This document shows, piece by piece, positions 35,512 to 37,912 of a stretch of DNA of 37,912 nucleotides (its first letter is position 1; the number at the start of each line of letters is the position of its first letter). The stretch spans positions 1 through 37,912 of the forward strand of contig JASJDR010000049.1 in NCBI GenBank assembly GCA_030065615.1, written 5' to 3'. The position numbers and the translations under genes were made by a program. The notes under the pieces are model-generated. The model worked only from the letters and a program-made list of their open reading frames with translations. It was not told the DNA's origin and did no database searches. Source of the DNA: Xenococcus sp. MO_188.B8. Lineage in GTDB: Bacteria; Cyanobacteriota; Cyanobacteriia; Cyanobacteriales; Xenococcaceae.

Positions 35512-36921
35512 ATGGCACAAAGCTTATTAAAACTCAATAGTGAATGGAAAGCAAAAGTTACGGAATCTTTAGCAATTAAGCAACTGACACAAAGCTCAAT
35601 TGCGGAACGTTTAAAGATATCTCGCTCATCAGTTTCCAAGTTCATTAATGGTAAGCCGATCACTGCCAAAAATTTTATTCGGATTTGTCAAGAACTGAAT
35701 CTAGATTGGGGAAATGCTGCAGCTGGGGAACCAAATAGAAATGATGAAATAGTTAGCTTTAAATTTAAAAATAGCAATTTTAAAGCTAATCCAGGAGGAG
35801 AAATTGCGCCTGAGGAAATAATTGGTCGGGAAAAACTTATTACTCAAATATGGAGCATACTAGAACAACAAAGTTTAATTTTTATTGGGGAAAGACGCAT
35901 CGGTAAAAGCAGCACTCTCAAAAAAATGCAAGCAGAATCTGCTAATGGTATGTTGCCAATTTATCGAGATTTAGAAGGGATTCGCTCACCTATAGAATTT
36001 GTCGAAGTAGTGTGGCAAGATATCGAAACTTATCTAAAAAATCAAGGTAAAGCCAGACGAGTTAGAGAATTTTTAGGTCAGTTACAAGAGACTCAGTTTA
36101 CGGGCTTTCGATTTCCTAAAATTGCTGATAACTATTGGAAAACTCTGCTGATCAAAGCCATAGAAGATCTGGTAACGCTCCAAGAGCAGCAAATAGTTTT
36201 TATCTGGGATGAGATTCCCCATATGTTAGAAAATTTTAGCGATCGCGCTGCCAGGGAAATGCTTGACACTTTGCGATCGCTACGTCAAACCTATCCCGAT
36301 GTCAGAATGGTTTTTTCTGGCTCCATCGGCTTACATCATATTTTTAAGAATCTGCGACAAGCTGGTTATCGCAACGATCCGACCAATGATATGTATACTC
36401 TTGATGGTCAGCCTCTAGCCTTAGAAGATGCGATCGCGTTAGCTTCCTATTTGATAGCAGGAGAAAATATTTCAACTTTTAATGTCGAAAAATCGGCTCG
36501 GGATATTGCCGAAGCTGTTGATTGTATTCCTTTTTATATTCATCATTTAATAAATCAGCTAAAGGGCTTAGAGGGTGAAGTTACCCAGAATATTATTCAC
36601 ACCATTGTAGAAGATTGTTTACGCAATCCTCTTAATCCTTGGAAGATGGATCATTATCGAGAAAGAATTGATAATTATTACACTAAAGAACAGCAACCAT
36701 ATGTCCTAAATATTTTAGATCTTTTGGCAATTAATCCTCCTACTTCATTTTCAAAGTTATGGCAAGTTTTATATCAAGACCCCCAAACTAGCAATAAAGA
36801 AATGGCAAGAACTATTATTAGATTGCTAATGAAAGATTATTATCTAATTCAGTCAGGAACTATTTACAGTTTTCGCTATTCTTTAGTCCAAAAATATTGG
36901 CGATTTTCTAGGGGTTTATAA
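35512..36921 (+). CDS. HTH-STAND ATPase regulator
   Basis: The 469-residue protein has an N-terminal Xre-type helix-turn-helix (about 23-66, LTQSSIAERLKISRSSVSKFINGK) followed by an ORC/STAND-like ATPase. It has Walker A GERRIGKS (126-133), Walker B IVFIWDEI (Asp233, Glu234), and further helices ending in a winged-helix-like C-terminus (YYLIQSGTIYSFRYSLVQKY). The family of HTH plus AAA/ORC-like proteins is common in cyanobacteria and archaea, and roles in regulation, toxin-like control or defence are proposed, none settled. It is a lone gene with no operon partner. The ATG at 35512 follows AAGCAGC with no strong ribosome binding site. Confidence 0.8.
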   Translation: MAQSLLKLNSEWKAKVTESLAIKQLTQSSIAERLKISRSSVSKFINGKPITAKNFIRICQELNLDWGNAAAGEPNRNDEIVSFKFKNSNFKANPGGEIAPEEIIGREKLITQIWSILEQQSLIFIGERRIGKSSTLKKMQAESANGMLPIYRDLEGIRSPIEFVEVVWQDIETYLKNQGKARRVREFLGQLQETQFTGFRFPKIADNYWKTLLIKAIEDLVTLQEQQIVFIWDEIPHMLENFSDRAAREMLDTLRSLRQTYPDVRMVFSGSIGLHHIFKNLRQAGYRNDPTNDMYTLDGQPLALEDAIALASYLIAGENISTFNVEKSARDIAEAVDCIPFYIHHLINQLKGLEGEVTQNIIHTIVEDCLRNPLNPWKMDHYRERIDNYYTKEQQPYVLNILDLLAINPPTSFSKLWQVLYQDPQTSNKEMARTIIRLLMKDYYLIQSGTIYSFRYSLVQKYWRFSRGL

Positions 36922-37261
36922 TTATTAAATTGCAGATTTTCTGGAAAACATAGGTAATACTATTAATGTTGAATTGCAGCTTTGTTAATCCTGTGATGTA
37001 AATGTCTGCGATTTTTCCTGGAGATACATTGAAGAATTACAATTTTATTTTTAGGATTTTTAGAAAAATCAATATCCCAGAATCGAGGTATTCGCGATCG
37101 CAATATAATTAATTGAAATTTGTTTTAAACTAGCGACGAATTTTTTGATGCGATAGCCCTCCGATAGAAGTATACAGTCCATCCAATCAATGGCAAGTCC
37201 ATCTCCTGCGAATTTTGTTTGCGCAATACAAATGTCATCTACCTCGAAATTTTTCGCTCTC
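36922..37261. other. Intergenic region before the sulfotransferase gene
   Basis: No confident gene. On the minus strand an open stretch ending at 37069 reads DDICIAQTKFAGDGLAIDWM and GYRIKKFVASLKQISINY, but it has no plausible start codon upstream, so it may be the tail of a lost gene. One HIP1-like word lies at about 37095. I see no terminator. Confidence 0.35.
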
Positions 37262-37912
37262 TCAAGTGGAGCTCCTCGTTAGCCGTTTCTCTAAGGCCCT
37301 TTGATACAACTCTATATCTTGGGCATGAAATGACTCAATTTTCTTTGACAACGACATATCAATTTGGTAGCCTCTTTCTCCCTTATCACCAACATTAAGT
37401 TTTTTTGGTTCAATATAAGCCTTTAAGTAATGCTGTGCAAAGTATTTAATATCATCCTGATAAAATTCAGTGATACCTATAAAGTCAAAATACTCGATGG
37501 GAAACCCCCATAGGAATTGTCCATAAATGTCTCTTACTTCCGACCCCAGACAAAATCGCTCTATAGACCAATCTTCTTCAATTACCTTCCGGTGGAGAGG
37601 CGGCGCTTTCCTAGGGTCGTAATTCCTCTTCCAATAAAAGTAGTGGGATAGAACTCGTTCAACAGGATTCCTCATCCATGTAACAAAGCTGATCTTGCGC
37701 TTGTTTGCTAGGAGAAGATACTTAATTGGAAGGAAATGCCCGTGAATGCATTGAATATCTAGGAAATCTTGTTCTGCATTATAAAGACTTGCTTGTAGAG
37801 CCGCTCTATTTCTTTCATACCGTGTTGTATTTATAGGAAGGTCAGAATAATCTTTCAAAAATCTAGTTCCAAAATGCTGTTCTAAAGCTACTCCCAAGCT
37901 TGTACCTGCGGT
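37262..37912 (-). CDS. Sulfotransferase-family protein (5' end beyond the window)
   Basis: The frame stays open to the right edge, reading TAGTSLGVALEQ at the boundary, which is the end of the PAPS 5'-phosphosulfate-binding motif (PKTAGTSL). The true start is therefore outside. Downstream are RNPVERVLSHYFYWKRN (3'-phosphate binding region, Sulfotransfer_2 type) and FIGITEFYQDDIKYFAQHYL. These enzymes move sulfate from PAPS to a hydroxyl of a saccharide, lipid or peptide, and in cyanobacteria are often linked to extracellular polysaccharide. An internal ATG at 37897 is not the start. Substrate unknown. Confidence 0.85.
   Translation of the reverse strand, partial: TAGTSLGVALEQHFGTRFLKDYSDLPINTTRYERNRAALQASLYNAEQDFLDIQCIHGHFLPIKYLLLANKRKISFVTWMRNPVERVLSHYFYWKRNYDPRKAPPLHRKVIEEDWSIERFCLGSEVRDIYGQFLWGFPIEYFDFIGITEFYQDDIKYFAQHYLKAYIEPKKLNVGDKGERGYQIDMSLSKKIESFHAQDIELYQRALEKRLTRSST

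Noticed and set aside
1..37912. tRNA or rRNA genes, integrase or transposase genes
   Set aside because: No T-loop GGTTCGAATCC-like sequence or rRNA-like stretch was noticed by eye, and no recombinase motif appears in any frame examined; a covariance-model search would be decisive.

Overview
The window reads as chromosomal DNA from a cyanobacterium. It carries the NDH-1 genes ndhA-ndhI-ndhG-ndhE, a Psb34-like photosystem II protein, a cyanobacterial-type ClpB, and many copies of the HIP1 octamer GCGATCGC and its degenerate forms. Intergenic DNA is rich in small palindromic and tandem repeats of kinds common in this phylum. The exact taxon cannot be fixed from sequence reading; a large-genome, repeat-rich coccoid or filamentous strain is my inference.

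Layout. (1) 1-1074: a small unknown gene and the decayed 3' part of a type I methyltransferase gene (hsdM). (2) 1075-4406: an NDH-1 operon, with a 553-bp mosaic of repeat cassettes between ndhG and ndhE, ending in a good intrinsic terminator. (3) 4430-21818: an AT-rich accessory region made largely of defence genes and gene debris. It holds a translationally coupled TIR + SLOG pair (Thoeris-like logic), remnants of a haemagglutinin-type exoprotein, a TPR protein and a NUC1 nuclease, a membrane pentapeptide-repeat protein, a 42-residue lipoprotein missed by size cut-offs, a two-gene McrB-like GTPase + LlaJI-like nuclease cassette, clpB, a 5'-truncated pentapeptide gene, a very large Mrr-like nuclease + STAND NTPase (Avs-like) with an in-frame stop near its 3' end, and a chimeric HicB/Phd antitoxin. 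The restriction cassette lies exactly between two direct copies of the last ~190 bp of clpB plus its downstream hairpin, so it appears to be a mobile module inserted at the 3' end of clpB.

(4) 21925-26475: DUF1338 2-oxoadipate dioxygenase/decarboxylase, a class-III aminotransferase and an aminoadipate-semialdehyde-type aldehyde dehydrogenase, all on the minus strand. Together they suggest catabolism of lysine or 2-aminoadipate to 2-hydroxyglutarate. (5) 26800-29424: small photosynthesis-related genes, FeoA and a Dps ferritin (iron handling). (6) 29620-37912: housekeeping and signalling genes: an M48 membrane protease, a divergent CoaBC whose 3' end has been rewritten by a repeat insertion, a Cache-HAMP-SpoIIE phosphatase, an HTH-STAND ATPase and a sulfotransferase running off the right edge.

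The strongest candidates for something not yet described are the TIR-SLOG pair, the clpB-flanked restriction cassette, and the nuclease-STAND gene with 90 open codons beyond its stop.
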